The position numbers and the translations under genes were made by a program. Source: an uncultured Anaerolineaceae bacterium (GTDB lineage Bacteria; Chloroflexota; Anaerolineae; Anaerolineales; Anaerolineaceae). From it: 52,653 nt of DNA. The notes below the pieces were generated by a model, which was given only the letters and a program-made list of their open reading frames with translations, was not told the origin of the DNA and did not search any database. Of this stretch, positions 33,670-42,027 are shown piece after piece. Location: assembly GCA_937863605.1 (NCBI GenBank), contig CALMGN010000179.1, positions 1-52,653 of the forward strand, written 5' to 3'. The number at the start of each line of letters is the position of its first letter. Position 1 is the first letter of the stretch.

Positions 33670-34851
33670 CTAAACACACCCCTGGCAGGCTATCCGTGCA
33701 GCAGTAATTTCTCTCATGACCTCAGCGTCCGACTCACTATCGGAACACTGTTCGAGTACCTGCCTGGCTGCTTCCCCGCCAATTTGGCCGAGCGCCCAGG
33801 CGGCATGCGCTCGCACCAACGGTTCGCTTTCAGACTGGAGGGTTATGGCCAAAGCAGGGACGGCCTTCGCATCACGCAAATTCCCTAAAGCTACGGCGGT
33901 ATTGCGCAAGTAACCGCGCCGGCGAGCACGCAGGATTGGGCTTCCCTTGAACTGACGGTTAAATGCTTGCGGGGTCAGGCTCAGTGCCGCGAGCAAATCC
34001 GGTCGGGCGATTTGCGGCTGCGGGTTCAGTCCGGGGTCAAATTCAGATGATGCAAAACGCTCATTCCAGGGGCAGACCTGTTGGCAAATATCGCAACCAA
34101 AGACCCAGGCTCCCAATTGCGGGCGCAGTTCGGCAGGAATGGGACCCTTATTTTCGATGGTGTGGTATGAAATGCAGCGCCGGGCGTCCAGGGTGCGGTC
34201 GGGGAGGATGCACCCGGTTGGGCAGGCGTCAATGCAGCGCCGGCACGAACCGCAATGATCGGTCGTAAAAGGCAGGTCGGGTTCCAGTTCGAGATTAATG
34301 AACAATTCTGCGAGTAGAAAAAAAGAACCGGCTTGCGGGTTAATCAGGCAGGTATTTTTACCCATCCATCCCAGCCCGGCGCGGGACGCCAGGTCGCGCT
34401 CCAGGATCGGTCCGGTATCGGTGTAGGATTTATGGGCAACCGGGTGCCCCACCTGTTTTTGGAGAAATTCAGTCAATTGCTCCAGGCGCGGCGGAATCTG
34501 GTCATGATAGTCGGTCCCCCAGGCATAGGCGGCCACTCGTCCGTGCAGCCCTGCGGCAGAATCAGCGGGGAGGTCGGTTGGGCGAGGGTAGCGCAGCCCC
34601 AGGACGACGACACTGCGCACGTCAGGCAAGATCAGGTGCAGGTCCGTACGCCGCGCGACTGCCCGGTCCGCTGCCAGGTAGGCCATGCTGCCGTGACGCC
34701 CATGTTCCAGCCATGTGAGATAAACCGGCAATGTGGCGGGCGGTTCTGGCGTAGTCACACCGAAAAGCGTAAAACCGAGGCGGTAAGCCTCGGTTTTTAA
34801 GGCATATTTTAGACCCACAGGCGATTCGCTGGAATTCGGCGCAGTGTCCAT
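33670..34851 (-). CDS. queG: Epoxyqueuosine reductase
   Basis: QueG reduces epoxyqueuosine to queuosine in tRNA with a cobalamin and two [4Fe-4S] clusters. 393 residues: N-terminal cobalamin-binding region (SYTDTGPILERDLASRAGLGWMGKN is the signature), ferredoxin-type cluster site CGSCRRCIDACPTGC with a second set CDICQQVCPWN, and a C-terminal HEAT-like repeat region (~300-390, AVALGNLRDAKAVPALAITL). It supplies the last step of the pathway of which queA (2185-3204) does the previous one. It has its own strand position, tail to tail with the propeller gene. Confidence 0.95.
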   Translation of the reverse strand: MDTAPNSSESPVGLKYALKTEAYRLGFTLFGVTTPEPPATLPVYLTWLEHGRHGSMAYLAADRAVARRTDLHLILPDVRSVVVLGLRYPRPTDLPADSAAGLHGRVAAYAWGTDYHDQIPPRLEQLTEFLQKQVGHPVAHKSYTDTGPILERDLASRAGLGWMGKNTCLINPQAGSFFLLAELFINLELEPDLPFTTDHCGSCRRCIDACPTGCILPDRTLDARRCISYHTIENKGPIPAELRPQLGAWVFGCDICQQVCPWNERFASSEFDPGLNPQPQIARPDLLAALSLTPQAFNRQFKGSPILRARRRGYLRNTAVALGNLRDAKAVPALAITLQSESEPLVRAHAAWALGQIGGEAARQVLEQCSDSESDAEVMREITAARIACQGCV

Positions 34852-34867
34852 GGATCAACTGATCATC

Positions 34868-35545
34868 CTACGGAGTGGCTGTCGCTCCTGCGGTTGGTGC
34901 GGTGGTTGCCGTCGCACCAGCACCTGCGACCTTAAAGCTGAAGGTTAGGGGATAAAAATTGACGCCTTCTTTGTTGGTCAGTACCCAAATGGTCGTAAAT
35001 TCGCCGCTGTTAGCGGGAGCCTTCATCGATAGTGTGAGGTCGATGGTTTCATTCGGCTTGACTTCCTTGGGCAATTTCAGATCGCCAGCGCCCATACGCA
35101 ATGACTGGTCAACCAGGTAGTAGCGCAACTGATAGTCGGTGGTCCAGGTGGTGGTGCCGGTGTTTTTTACTGTCCAGATAAGGGTGAAATCCTGGCTGGT
35201 ATTCAAGATGGTGCCGTCGCCTGGATTCTGCGCCACCCACTCGGCTTTGTCGGGACCGGTTGACCTGGTTGCGGTTTTTTGCACCAGCGGGGTGACCGAG
35301 ACGCTCAAAGTTGATGTTGCAGCCAGGGTAGGTGCCTGGGTGTTGGTGGGCTGAAGGGTGGGGGTACTGGTAGCGGTTGGCATCAACACAGCGGTCTGGG
35401 TGAGCCCGGCAGCTACGGTTTGGGCAGCCTGGGTATAGACCATTTCCGGGCTGGTAGTGGGGGTGGCCTTTGAGCAAGCTGCCAGTGTTGCCAGCAGCAT
35501 AACCGCCATTAAGATGCCCCCAAAAAATTTTCGATTTCCTAACAT
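34868..35545 (-). CDS. Lipoprotein with an NBR1-like Ig domain
   Basis: 225 residues from the ATG at 35545, which follows GGAGG at a normal distance. A lipoprotein signal with lipobox LAAC (MLLATLAACSKA), then a Thr/Pro/Ala linker that includes VYTQAAQTVAAGLTQTAV, and a beta-rich domain at ~110-210 (GDGTILNTSQDFTLIWTVKN and later MGAGDLKLPKEVKPNETIDL) that resembles the Ig-like domain of Next-to-BRCA1 proteins, with its conserved Trp residues. In bacteria these domains occur on surface proteins and probably bind other proteins or glycans. The gene is just upstream of queG in transcription order but unrelated in role; it follows the M23 peptidase gene. Confidence 0.85.
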   Translation of the reverse strand: MLGNRKFFGGILMAVMLLATLAACSKATPTTSPEMVYTQAAQTVAAGLTQTAVLMPTATSTPTLQPTNTQAPTLAATSTLSVSVTPLVQKTATRSTGPDKAEWVAQNPGDGTILNTSQDFTLIWTVKNTGTTTWTTDYQLRYYLVDQSLRMGAGDLKLPKEVKPNETIDLTLSMKAPANSGEFTTIWVLTNKEGVNFYPLTFSFKVAGAGATATTAPTAGATATP

Positions 35546-35667
35546 CAAAACTAACCTCCGAATTGCAGTTAAATGCAAAATAAATAAACCTTGATGAGTC
35601 CAAACATTGACTCACCTGATGGCCGGATGACCGGCGTCAGGAATTTTCAGGGTTGTTGACCAAATTG

Positions 35668-36807
35668 TCAAGGGTTGACAATCGGCTCGAGCACCGCTGG
35701 CTCGAATACGCTCCCGCTTCCAGGCGCGGGCAATGTGTCTGAAAAGGTCCCTGGACGTTCGAGGAAGGTGAAATAATTCACCATACCGGGTTTAATCGTG
35801 ATTTTATGGCGGTAATCCTTCCAGCGCACTCGGAACTCAATCCAGTAATCGCCAGCCGGTAAATCGCTCAACACCAGGTTCTCCTGGTAAAAATCATCTT
35901 TATTGACACTGGTCGGACCGTAGGTGCGCACCACCCAGGTCTTATCCATATCATCAGAGATAACTTTAACTTTGATTTTGTTCAATGGAAAGCCGTAACG
36001 GTCGATCATTTTACCGACCAGTACACCCCAGCCTTGCGGCGGCGCCAGCCATAATTCCGGGTTGCGCGTATAAAAAAAGTTATTGCTTTCGATGCGCACT
36101 TCAAAGTGCAGGTGCGGACCGGTCGTTTTGCCGGTGCTGCCGACGATTCCTAACTGCTCACCGGCTTCCACAACCTGACCGACTTTAACGTCCACCCGGT
36201 CCATATGGGCGTAAATGGTGTAAATATTCTGCTGGTCATAGCTAAAATTATGCCGGATTGCCACCGCCAGCCCGTAGGGGTCCCCTTCTATGACCCCACC
36301 CTTATACAGTCCTTCGCCTGCCCAGGTTACTTTACCGGAAGCAGCGGCGATCACCGGAACACCGCGGTCGGCGGCGATGTCAACCCCGGTGTGGACAATA
36401 TCGGAGTCAGGGAAGAAATCGCCGTACCGGTAATCCGCTGACGGCCAGTTGACCGCGTCTGTGGCGATCGGACGGCTGAAGTAAAAATGGTCGTATGGGG
36501 TCATTGCCCAGGGGACTGGCACCAACGGCGGACGCCAGGCGGATACCGCCTCGGCTACGGGCGTTGGGAACGTGAATCGCAGTGGTTCTTCTTCCATTGA
36601 CGGGGCTGGTTCGGCTTCTACAGGACTGGTTGCCGGTGGTTCGGCCGCCGGTAGTGGTACGACCTCGATAAGCGCCATTGGAATTGGAGTAGGCACTTGC
36701 TGCAACTCGACAGCCTGGGCGGAGCGAGGAGTGCAGCCAGCCAGGAGCAATAAACAACTCATACTGGCGAGCAAGCCGGAAACCTTCTCCGATAGCCGGC
36801 GTCTCAT
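35668..36807 (-). CDS. M23-family (LytM-type) peptidase lipoprotein
   Basis: 379 residues. Lipobox LLAGC at residue ~24 (LLLLAGCTPR), a Pro/Glu-rich linker, the M23 domain (~130-260) and a C-terminal beta domain (~265-360). Metal ligands are seen in HTGVDIAADRG (first His and Asp), and in IYAHMDRV and GPHLHFEVR, so all four expected zinc/catalytic positions are present. M23 enzymes cut peptide cross-links in peptidoglycan. The C-terminal part (VKVISDDMDKTWVVRTYGP ... PAGDYWIEFRVRW) looks like a carbohydrate- or protein-binding module. It starts inside the end of the propeller gene (ATGA overlap). Confidence 0.92.
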   Translation of the reverse strand: MRRRLSEKVSGLLASMSCLLLLAGCTPRSAQAVELQQVPTPIPMALIEVVPLPAAEPPATSPVEAEPAPSMEEEPLRFTFPTPVAEAVSAWRPPLVPVPWAMTPYDHFYFSRPIATDAVNWPSADYRYGDFFPDSDIVHTGVDIAADRGVPVIAAASGKVTWAGEGLYKGGVIEGDPYGLAVAIRHNFSYDQQNIYTIYAHMDRVDVKVGQVVEAGEQLGIVGSTGKTTGPHLHFEVRIESNNFFYTRNPELWLAPPQGWGVLVGKMIDRYGFPLNKIKVKVISDDMDKTWVVRTYGPTSVNKDDFYQENLVLSDLPAGDYWIEFRVRWKDYRHKITIKPGMVNYFTFLERPGTFSDTLPAPGSGSVFEPAVLEPIVNP

Positions 36808-38804
36808 GGGAAATCCTCCCCCGGTACAGGAGTCCAGGTTGGGCGCGGCTCGGGGTTTAAGGGAAGTCCCTGCCAGGGTGTCGCCTGAGCGGTGGCGGTG
36901 CGCGCATTAAGGGGCACAGGAGTGGAGGTTGGGATGCTCGTTAAGGTTGGAATTTGTGTCGGGCGGTGAACCAATTCGACCGGGTAAAGGTGCTGCATGG
37001 CTTCATCCCAGCCCTGGCCTGTGGAATAGGCAAACTGATTGAAACGGGCAGCCGCATAGTAGGTACGCCAGTTGGCATAAGCGGGCAGGCGCTGCCAGCC
37101 AAAACGGGCAGCCACCTCGGTGAAGTCAACCCAATAGCCTTCCGGAACATCACCAGGCGCGCCACCCTGTTCATAGGTGCCCGGGTCGCCACTGGATCGC
37201 GCATCCAGGTTCCAGACTGGATCCGAAACCGGAGCACCTTGTGAGCCGTCCTGGTAACGGGCACGGATGTACAATCGCCAGTACACTTCGCCGCCGATAT
37301 CTTCACGTTGGACTACCATCCAGTCCGCCTGATACGGCAGGGGATTAATTGCGATTCCAAGCCCGGTCACCAGCCAGTCATCGCCAACCCCCGGAAGCGA
37401 GGGTTCGGTCACCGGCAGGTAGGCATTTTGCAGGTTTGCCAGCACATCCCAGCCGGAAATGCGGGCAATTTCCTGGCGCAACGCGTAGAAGGACTCGTCG
37501 GCGCGGTCGCTCAGATAAGGAAAAGGCGCGGTGACGCCGTTCAATGCAACCAACCCAACCCGCCCGGTGGAGGTATTGGTTGGCGCGCTGGTCTGGATAG
37601 CCGTTATCAGGGATAGCGGACCGCCTGAATTGACCTTCAGGTAGGGCTGCAGAAGGTCTGCGAAGTCCCCGGACTGCCAATCAGCACCGTGCGCTTCGGC
37701 CGGCTGCGGTAACGGCGGCAGAGTCAACTGGCCGTTAGTTGGGTTATAACCGGCGATGGAAGTACTTTCGGCTGAACCAAGCCAAACCAAAATTTGCCCG
37801 CCAGCCGGGTCCCACAGCGGACGGCTGCCGGCTCCAAGCGTCTGTGGAGCTGCCCCATTTTCGGTCGCCGCAGCAACCACGACGTTTTGAAGCCCATAAT
37901 TGCTGGTGGTCCAGGCCAACTGCTGCCCGTCCGGTGACCAGGCTGGATCAGTATCCGCTGATGCAGGGTTTAGGCTACGATTTTGGAAGCGGTTAACCGT
38001 TCGGTCGAGGGCTGCGGTCCAAATTTCAGGATCGCCACTGCGCAGGGAGGTAAAAGCTAGCAAGTTTCCAGTTGGCGACCACTCCGGATCGCTATCCGCA
38101 CCGGGATCGGTGGTCAGTTGAAGCGCGGGCTGAGACAGGTCTGCCAGTGATTGAATAAATATATCGAGATTGCCGGTCTGGTATGTCTCGTAAGCCAGCC
38201 ACTGCCCGTCCGGCGCCCAGGCCGGGTTGCCGTCATAAGCGGGGGTGTCGGTCACCCGGGTGGACTGACCGGTAGCTAAATCAAAGATGTAGAGGTCCCA
38301 GTACCCGTTGCGGCTTGACGCATAAGCCAGCCGGCTGCCGTCCGGGCTGATGGCCGGGTGAATGTCGTCCCAGGGATGGTCGGTCAGGCGGGTGAATTGC
38401 AGGTCGGATGGGTGATAGGCGAAGAGGTGGCGATAGTAGCCGTCGGAGAGTGAAAGGACAATCAACCCGTGGGGATACTGAATCTTATTCGTGCTGGTTG
38501 ATACATCAACCGGCGCCGCCACAGTCAAGGATTGGACGGGCGTGGCGGTTGAGGTGGGCGGAGAGGCCGTTTCAGTTGGGACAGCTGAGGGAGTTGGGGT
38601 GGGTGTGGCTTGAACGGCGGCAATTTCCTTTTTCATCCCCGACCATAAAATCCAGACGCCCAGGACCAGCACGGCAACTGCCAGGACGAGAACAAACCGG
38701 GGGACCATCCCTGGCTTATTTTCATCCGGACCTGCTGAGTTAGGCGCAACGCGTGGATTTGATATGAGAGCCGTCCTTGCGTAAGGATTAATTCCTGAAT
38801 TCAT
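36804..38804 (-). CDS. Membrane-anchored TolB-like beta-propeller protein with C-terminal domain
   Basis: 666 residues. Cytoplasmic N-terminus, one membrane helix (~33-55, VPRFVLVLAVAVLVLGVWIL), a Thr/Pro linker, then PD40 propeller blades from ~115-375 (HPAISPDGSRLAYASSRNGY, NPAWAPDGQWLAYETY, DPEWSPTGNLLAFTS, DPAWSPDGQQLAWTTS). The last ~270 residues are an unassigned domain with GGEVYWRLYIRARYQDGSQG and WRTYYAARFN-like segments, rich in Trp and Tyr. A Thr/Pro tail ends the protein. It is translationally coupled to the M23 peptidase, so the propeller may guide or regulate wall cutting. Confidence 0.82.
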   Translation of the reverse strand: MNSGINPYARTALISNPRVAPNSAGPDENKPGMVPRFVLVLAVAVLVLGVWILWSGMKKEIAAVQATPTPTPSAVPTETASPPTSTATPVQSLTVAAPVDVSTSTNKIQYPHGLIVLSLSDGYYRHLFAYHPSDLQFTRLTDHPWDDIHPAISPDGSRLAYASSRNGYWDLYIFDLATGQSTRVTDTPAYDGNPAWAPDGQWLAYETYQTGNLDIFIQSLADLSQPALQLTTDPGADSDPEWSPTGNLLAFTSLRSGDPEIWTAALDRTVNRFQNRSLNPASADTDPAWSPDGQQLAWTTSNYGLQNVVVAAATENGAAPQTLGAGSRPLWDPAGGQILVWLGSAESTSIAGYNPTNGQLTLPPLPQPAEAHGADWQSGDFADLLQPYLKVNSGGPLSLITAIQTSAPTNTSTGRVGLVALNGVTAPFPYLSDRADESFYALRQEIARISGWDVLANLQNAYLPVTEPSLPGVGDDWLVTGLGIAINPLPYQADWMVVQREDIGGEVYWRLYIRARYQDGSQGAPVSDPVWNLDARSSGDPGTYEQGGAPGDVPEGYWVDFTEVAARFGWQRLPAYANWRTYYAAARFNQFAYSTGQGWDEAMQHLYPVELVHRPTQIPTLTSIPTSTPVPLNARTATAQATPWQGLPLNPEPRPTWTPVPGEDFP

Positions 38805-39032
38805 ACCATTCTAGCATTGTAGAAAGCGTTCCAAACAGGCAATTTGAGCAAAATGGTCACAGATTACAGGATTGTAAAGACCATATGCGTTGGAGAGATT
38901 CAAATAAATTCGTGCAAGGACTTTACCCCGCTTGATTTGCACGTGGTTCATTATAGTACCCGGATAAAAATAGCACAATCGTCAGGGAAGTTCATCAACC
39001 CTGACTTTTGGATCTTTTAATCGAGTTCAGAG

Positions 39033-39383
39033 TTATCCGTCCGGCAGCTTGAAGCGGATAGATTTATGATCGACCGCTCCCAGATCCTCGTATTCAATTT
39101 TGGCAGTCAGTTGAAACGGCCCGGGTGCATCCGGCGGCCGGATATGGAGGGTAAACACCAGGTCGAAATCGATATTCTCGATGATCATCACGCTAGCCAC
39201 GTCCAGGCTGTCTGAGTCAGTCAGGGTTGCGATCAGGTTGGGCGGCTTTAAGAAGGGGGTCAGGCGCATGTGCACCCGAACTTTGCTGTTGTCACCCCAG
39301 GGTTCGACGTGCAAATCGACAAACCGCACCTGTTCGGGCGGGACAGCTTCTTCGGCCGGGTGAAGGGGGTTAAATCGCGGCAT
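39033..39383 (-). CDS. Small beta-rich protein, unknown function
   Basis: 116 residues, no signal peptide or membrane helix. The sequence is beta-strand-like throughout (VRFVDLHVEPWGDNSKVRVH ... FDLVFTLHIRPPDAPGPFQL). I do not recognise a family. It starts 9 bases after the DUF1015 gene in the same direction, so the two are probably co-transcribed. A hairpin (GTCAGGG / CCCTGAC, 38981-39005) lies just downstream. The coordinates have no overlap with a better ORF on the other strand. Confidence 0.65.
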   Translation of the reverse strand: MPRFNPLHPAEEAVPPEQVRFVDLHVEPWGDNSKVRVHMRLTPFLKPPNLIATLTDSDSLDVASVMIIENIDFDLVFTLHIRPPDAPGPFQLTAKIEYEDLGAVDHKSIRFKLPDG

Positions 39384-39392
39384 GTGCAGGTC

Positions 39393-40709
39393 TCAGGCGA
39401 TCCGGCGGGCTTCCATATAAAAGCGCTTTTCCAACGCTTCACCCATCGAAAAGGTCTTCCGCGGCAGCGCTCCGTCCAGGATTACCGTTTTAAACAGGCT
39501 GTTTTTGGGCATGGTGGGCAGGTAAAAGCCGCAGTTGCCGGGTTGGCTGCCCAACGAGAGGACCACCTCGGCTCCGTGAACATAGTCTATTTTTCCCGCA
39601 TTTCCCTGCTTAAGCCAATTGTCAAGGAAAGCTTGCAGCGCACCTACCGGCAGGTTGGCAGACGAATTGCTGATGAATGCCAGTTCCGGACCATTGGCAC
39701 TCACCAGACCGATGATGTGATCGTCCCCGCGGTAAGTCTCGACCTTTTCGACCATTTCCTCAGGCGACTGGCAGGTTGAAAACTGCAGGGCATCGCCAAA
39801 GTAGGCTTTCATAGAAATTTTCGGGTCGGTCTGGCAGCCAAACATAACCCGATGAATCGGTTCAAAATGCAGCCCTTCATCGTGGACGTTTTCAATTTCA
39901 ACCAGCGCATAGCGGGCCGGGTGGTTCATGCCAACAACTGGTTTAATTTTCTCCCAGATTGCCTTAGCGGTTGCCAGTGAATGGTTGCCGTCGCCAACTG
40001 CAAACAGCAATATACCGTGCTCGTCGGTTACATCGTATTTCGGGTAAAAAACCTCGGGGGATGCCAGTTCCTCTAGCGCTGCCACCGCTTGATGTTCCAG
40101 AGCGGGATTGTTTACTAACCGCCCGGTCAAGTGACCGCTGCCTTGCATCAGGTCAAAGTCGTACAGCAGCGGCAGGGAGGCTGCTTCGGCCGTTATCGGA
40201 TCGATCACCGAGCAGCCGGGGTCGTCGATGAGTACCAGAATGTGCGGGATCTCCAGGATGGCGCCCTCACGGATACGCATGCGCGGCGGCAAACGGTCGA
40301 GGATGGTGCCTTCGGTAGCGCGGATCAGCGTTCGCGACCCTTTGTTGTAATTATAATTTTCCAGGTCGAGCGCTATCATCAAACCACGGCGCAACTTGCC
40401 GAGCGAGGTGCGTTCAACATAGACCAACCCGGTGTGCGTATCCAATAACTCCTGGTGAACGTATTCACGCATTTTTTGTTGCGAAAGCTGGACGCGTTCG
40501 TTCTCATCCGGCGTCCCCAGGAAAACTTCAGGAAGGACCAAGTTATAGGTGGAGGGAGCAGTGCCGACGATATCCGCGACTTTCTGCCAGTATTCCGGCT
40601 GGGAGGTAAACTGGTCGCAGGCGATGGTAGCCCACTTTTGAGGCTCCAAGCCTTGTTTGGGAAGTAAGATATCAGCAACTTGAACGCCAACATTCGGGTA
40701 ATTACGCAT
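39393..40709 (-). CDS. DUF1015-family protein
   Basis: 438 residues from the ATG at 40709, which has the ribosome-binding site TGGAG; the ORF-track start at 40757 is a TTG without one. DUF1015 proteins are large soluble proteins, about 400-450 residues, with a conserved GDGNHSLATAKAIWE segment (here LLFAVGDGNHSLATA) and PYDVIS-like N-terminal region (here ATIACDQFTSQPEYWQKV). The function is not firmly established; a link to Ser/Thr-rich or phosphoserine metabolism has been proposed for relatives. A TACAAT at 40762-40767 is a candidate -10. Confidence 0.88.
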   Translation of the reverse strand: MRNYPNVGVQVADILLPKQGLEPQKWATIACDQFTSQPEYWQKVADIVGTAPSTYNLVLPEVFLGTPDENERVQLSQQKMREYVHQELLDTHTGLVYVERTSLGKLRRGLMIALDLENYNYNKGSRTLIRATEGTILDRLPPRMRIREGAILEIPHILVLIDDPGCSVIDPITAEAASLPLLYDFDLMQGSGHLTGRLVNNPALEHQAVAALEELASPEVFYPKYDVTDEHGILLFAVGDGNHSLATAKAIWEKIKPVVGMNHPARYALVEIENVHDEGLHFEPIHRVMFGCQTDPKISMKAYFGDALQFSTCQSPEEMVEKVETYRGDDHIIGLVSANGPELAFISNSSANLPVGALQAFLDNWLKQGNAGKIDYVHGAEVVLSLGSQPGNCGFYLPTMPKNSLFKTVILDGALPRKTFSMGEALEKRFYMEARRIA

Positions 40710-40856
40710 GGGTTCACGCTCCAGGGGAATGAAAATTGGATGGGCAGGATTGGCCAAGACTATTGTAGCAAAATCTCGTTCAGCCTGCGACCCCTAATGG
40801 ATAGACAGAAATAGTATCCGTAAAGATCAGGAAGGCTTGCAGCATTAAAAAGATAA

Positions 40857-40889
40857 AAAACCCTGCTCGATTATATAGAGCAGGGTTTT
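40857..40889. terminator. Bidirectional terminator downstream of degV
   Basis: Stem AAAACCCTGCTC / GAGCAGGGTTTT (12 bp) with a 9-base loop. A-run before and T-run after. It follows the degV gene on the minus strand and stands upstream of the DUF1015 gene. Confidence 0.88.
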
Positions 40890-40910
40890 GATTTAGATGG
40901 GTTGCCCGGG

Positions 40911-41768
40911 CTACATTCCAGCCAGGTAAGCGAACCCGACGGTGCCGGGGCCGGTGTGGGTTCCGATAACCGGGCTGACCGGGGTCAGGAAGGATTCCTT
41001 GAGGACTCCGTCTGGCAAGCGGTCTTTCGCTTTCTGCAATAACTCTTCTGCCTCGAGCGGAGCATTGGCATGCAGCACCGAGAGGTGCAGCGGAGTCTGG
41101 CTGCCAACGTTCTCCACCAGGATATCGGTGACCCGGTCCAGCGCTTTGCTCATGGTGCGTATTTTTTCTTTCGCTTCCACCCGTCCGTCCTGCACCATGA
41201 GAATCGGTTTGAGCCCGAGGGCGGTGCCAAGGAAGGTGGCCGCGCCGCCAATGCGCCCGCCGCGGTGCAGGAATTCCAGCGTGCTGACGACAAAGAACAC
41301 GCCGGTATGATCTACCGCTTTTTCAGCCAGCTGACGGCATTCGGCAAAAGATGCGCCGTCTGCAGCAGCCCGCGCGGCGAGCAATACCAAAAAACCAAGG
41401 CCCATGGAAGTGCTTTTTGAATCAACCAGTGCAATCCGGTCAGACCCAACCGTGTTTTTCGCCTGAATAGCGGAATCCAGCGTACCGGAGAGCTTGGCTG
41501 AAATATGAATACTGAGGATGTCATACCCCTGGTCAAGCAGGTCGGTATAAACGCGCTGGAAGGCTGCCGGAGATGGTTGAGAGCTGGTAGGCATGACCGT
41601 AGCGGACTTTAGCCGGGTGTAGAACTCTAAGGGTGAAATATCGAGGCCGTCGCGGTAAGTATCTTCGCCCCAGATTAATTGCAGGGGGATGGACGTTATC
41701 CCATAACTGGTGACTAAATCATCCGGGAGATTGGAAGTGCTGTCTGTAACAATGGCAACTTTTGACAT
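40911..41768 (-). CDS. DegV-family fatty-acid-binding protein
   Basis: 285 residues, the usual length. DegV/FakB proteins hold a single fatty acid and present it to the kinase FakA. N-terminal block VAIVTDSTSNLPDDLVTSYG and the TSQPSPAAF motif (MPTSSQPSPAAFQRVY) are hallmarks; later blocks are FVVSTLEFLHRGGRIGGAAT and GTHTGPGTVGFAYL near the end. In the FakB scheme the conserved Arg/His near HRGGRI bind the carboxyl head group. No fakA is in the window. It has its own terminator and a RBS (GGAGG). Confidence 0.92.
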   Translation of the reverse strand: MSKVAIVTDSTSNLPDDLVTSYGITSIPLQLIWGEDTYRDGLDISPLEFYTRLKSATVMPTSSQPSPAAFQRVYTDLLDQGYDILSIHISAKLSGTLDSAIQAKNTVGSDRIALVDSKSTSMGLGFLVLLAARAAADGASFAECRQLAEKAVDHTGVFFVVSTLEFLHRGGRIGGAATFLGTALGLKPILMVQDGRVEAKEKIRTMSKALDRVTDILVENVGSQTPLHLSVLHANAPLEAEELLQKAKDRLPDGVLKESFLTPVSPVIGTHTGPGTVGFAYLAGM

Positions 41769-41942
41769 GAAATCCTCCTGAGGGCGAATGCGAAGAAATT
41801 ACAGGATGATGCGCACGCCTGTAAAACACGGATACCAGTAAAAAGTTACGTTTCGACCCCCTCCAACCTCCCCCGAAAACTGGCGTTTTCAGGGGAGACG
41901 TCAAGGCCGCAACCTGCCACATCATTAAATTTCCCTTCTCCC

Positions 41943-41971
41943 TTGACCGTAGGGTTAATCCCGACTAAAAT
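41943..41971 (+). promoter_or_regulatory. Promoter of ffh
   Basis: TTGACC, 17 bases, TAAAAT: the best sigma-70-type promoter in the window. Predicted start near 41978, leaving a leader of about 50 bases that includes a small hairpin (GCCCC / GGGGT). Confidence 0.75.
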
Positions 41972-42027
41972 TTGGCCTGGCTACGCCCCGGAAAGGGGTG
42001 TCCGTTTCTTATGCATTAAGGTGACGT

